Assembly: GCA_016934645.1 (NCBI GenBank)
Contig: JAFGSL010000155.1
Coordinates: 1-5,882, forward strand
Reading direction: 5' to 3'
Length of the DNA stretch: 5,882 bases
DNA from: Anaerolineae bacterium
GTDB lineage: Bacteria > Chloroflexota > Anaerolineae > B4-G1 > SLSP01
Shown here piece after piece: positions 5,739 through 5,882 of the stretch. A program made the translations under genes and the position numbers. The notes under the pieces were generated by a model. The model did not search any database and was not told where the DNA came from. It saw only the letters and a program-made list of their open reading frames with translations. Within the stretch, counting starts at the first letter, position 1; each line of letters begins with the position of its first letter.

Positions 5739-5882
5739 TCAGTTTTGTTCGCAGCTTCTATATGGGTCTCTGCGGCCTCGGTGTGCTCTGCGGTGAGGGA
5801 TTCCACAGCAAGTCCAGAGGATAAGAACCAACCCAAGCGCGCGGGCTAGCGCAACCCAAAAAACGACACTTCCTGTAGAGTA
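5739..5882 (-). other. Possible C-terminal fragment of an upstream membrane protein
   Basis: A minus-strand frame is open from the right edge to TGA at 5739-5741 (47 codons). It contains a hydrophobic run, GSVVFWVALARALGLVLILW, followed by a basic Arg/His-rich tail. That pattern would fit the last membrane helix and cytoplasmic tail of a polytopic protein such as a membrane glycosyltransferase. Against it, the basic tail is encoded by the 9-nt tandem element at 5768-5794, which is usually intergenic. In addition, another minus frame ends in a stop at about 5847. Low confidence. Confidence 0.25.
5768..5794. repeat. Three tandem 9-nt units (CTCTGCGGY type)
   Basis: The units ctctgcggc, ctcggtgtg and ctctgcggt follow one another without gaps; the outer two differ only in their last base. 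On the other strand it reads ACCGCAGAG-CACACCGAG-GCCGCAGAG. From memory, this resembles a dispersed intergenic repeat of the type 'accgcagag-acgcagag' that occurs in many unrelated bacterial genomes and has no agreed function. Genome-wide copies cannot be checked here. Confidence 0.55.

Larger units (their letters stand above)
5608..5882. other. Mostly non-coding right end of the window
   Basis: Upstream of the GtrA promoter I find no convincing complete gene. The plus-strand frames here are low-complexity, lack ribosome sites and family motifs, and one overlaps the GtrA gene antisense. The stretch contains a tandem 9-nt element, a tiny Cys-rich frame and a possible gene tail at the right edge, each listed separately. 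Confidence 0.55.

Noticed and set aside
5426..5849. Plus-strand frames running from inside the GtrA gene into the right-hand spacer
   Set aside because: One overlaps the GtrA start antisense, and both cross its promoter. They show no ribosome site and no known motif.

Overview
The window looks like a piece of a GC-rich bacterial chromosome. The domain mix suggests a Chloroflexota (Anaerolineae-type) or similar multicellular or filamentous lineage: a giant class III cyclase fused to a STAND ATPase and TPRs, next to GT4 and GtrA genes. This assignment rests on gene style only; no marker gene is present.

All three convincing genes lie on the minus strand, so the window reads from right to left. 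From the right edge, 5533-5882 is mostly non-coding. It holds a 9-nt-period tandem element (5768-5794), a possible C-terminal reading frame of an upstream membrane protein, and a near-ideal sigma-70-type promoter (5580-5607). That promoter points at a 157-aa GtrA-family membrane protein (5059-5532). After a 121-nt spacer with an inverted repeat comes a 408-aa GT4-type glycosyltransferase (3711-4937). After a further 132-nt spacer with a candidate promoter and a small palindrome comes a very large signalling protein (start at 3578). It runs off the left edge with 1192 codons visible and no stop.

The large protein is the most interesting item. Its order is cyclase domain C1, cyclase domain C2, STAND/AAA-type NTPase, helical region, then at least seven TPR-like repeats. 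This is the layout of mammalian soluble adenylyl cyclase (ADCY10). The two cyclase halves are complementary: C1 keeps both metal-binding Asp residues, while C2 has lost them and keeps the substrate Lys, a Thr at the base-recognition position, and the Asn/Arg pair. One composite active site is therefore predicted, as in ADCY10, with a class IIIb-like Lys/Thr signature.

GtrA and the GT4 enzyme plausibly act together in building or translocating a cell-surface glycan. The cyclase may only be a neighbour with its own promoter, or it may be co-transcribed. No RNA gene, CRISPR array or insertion sequence was seen.
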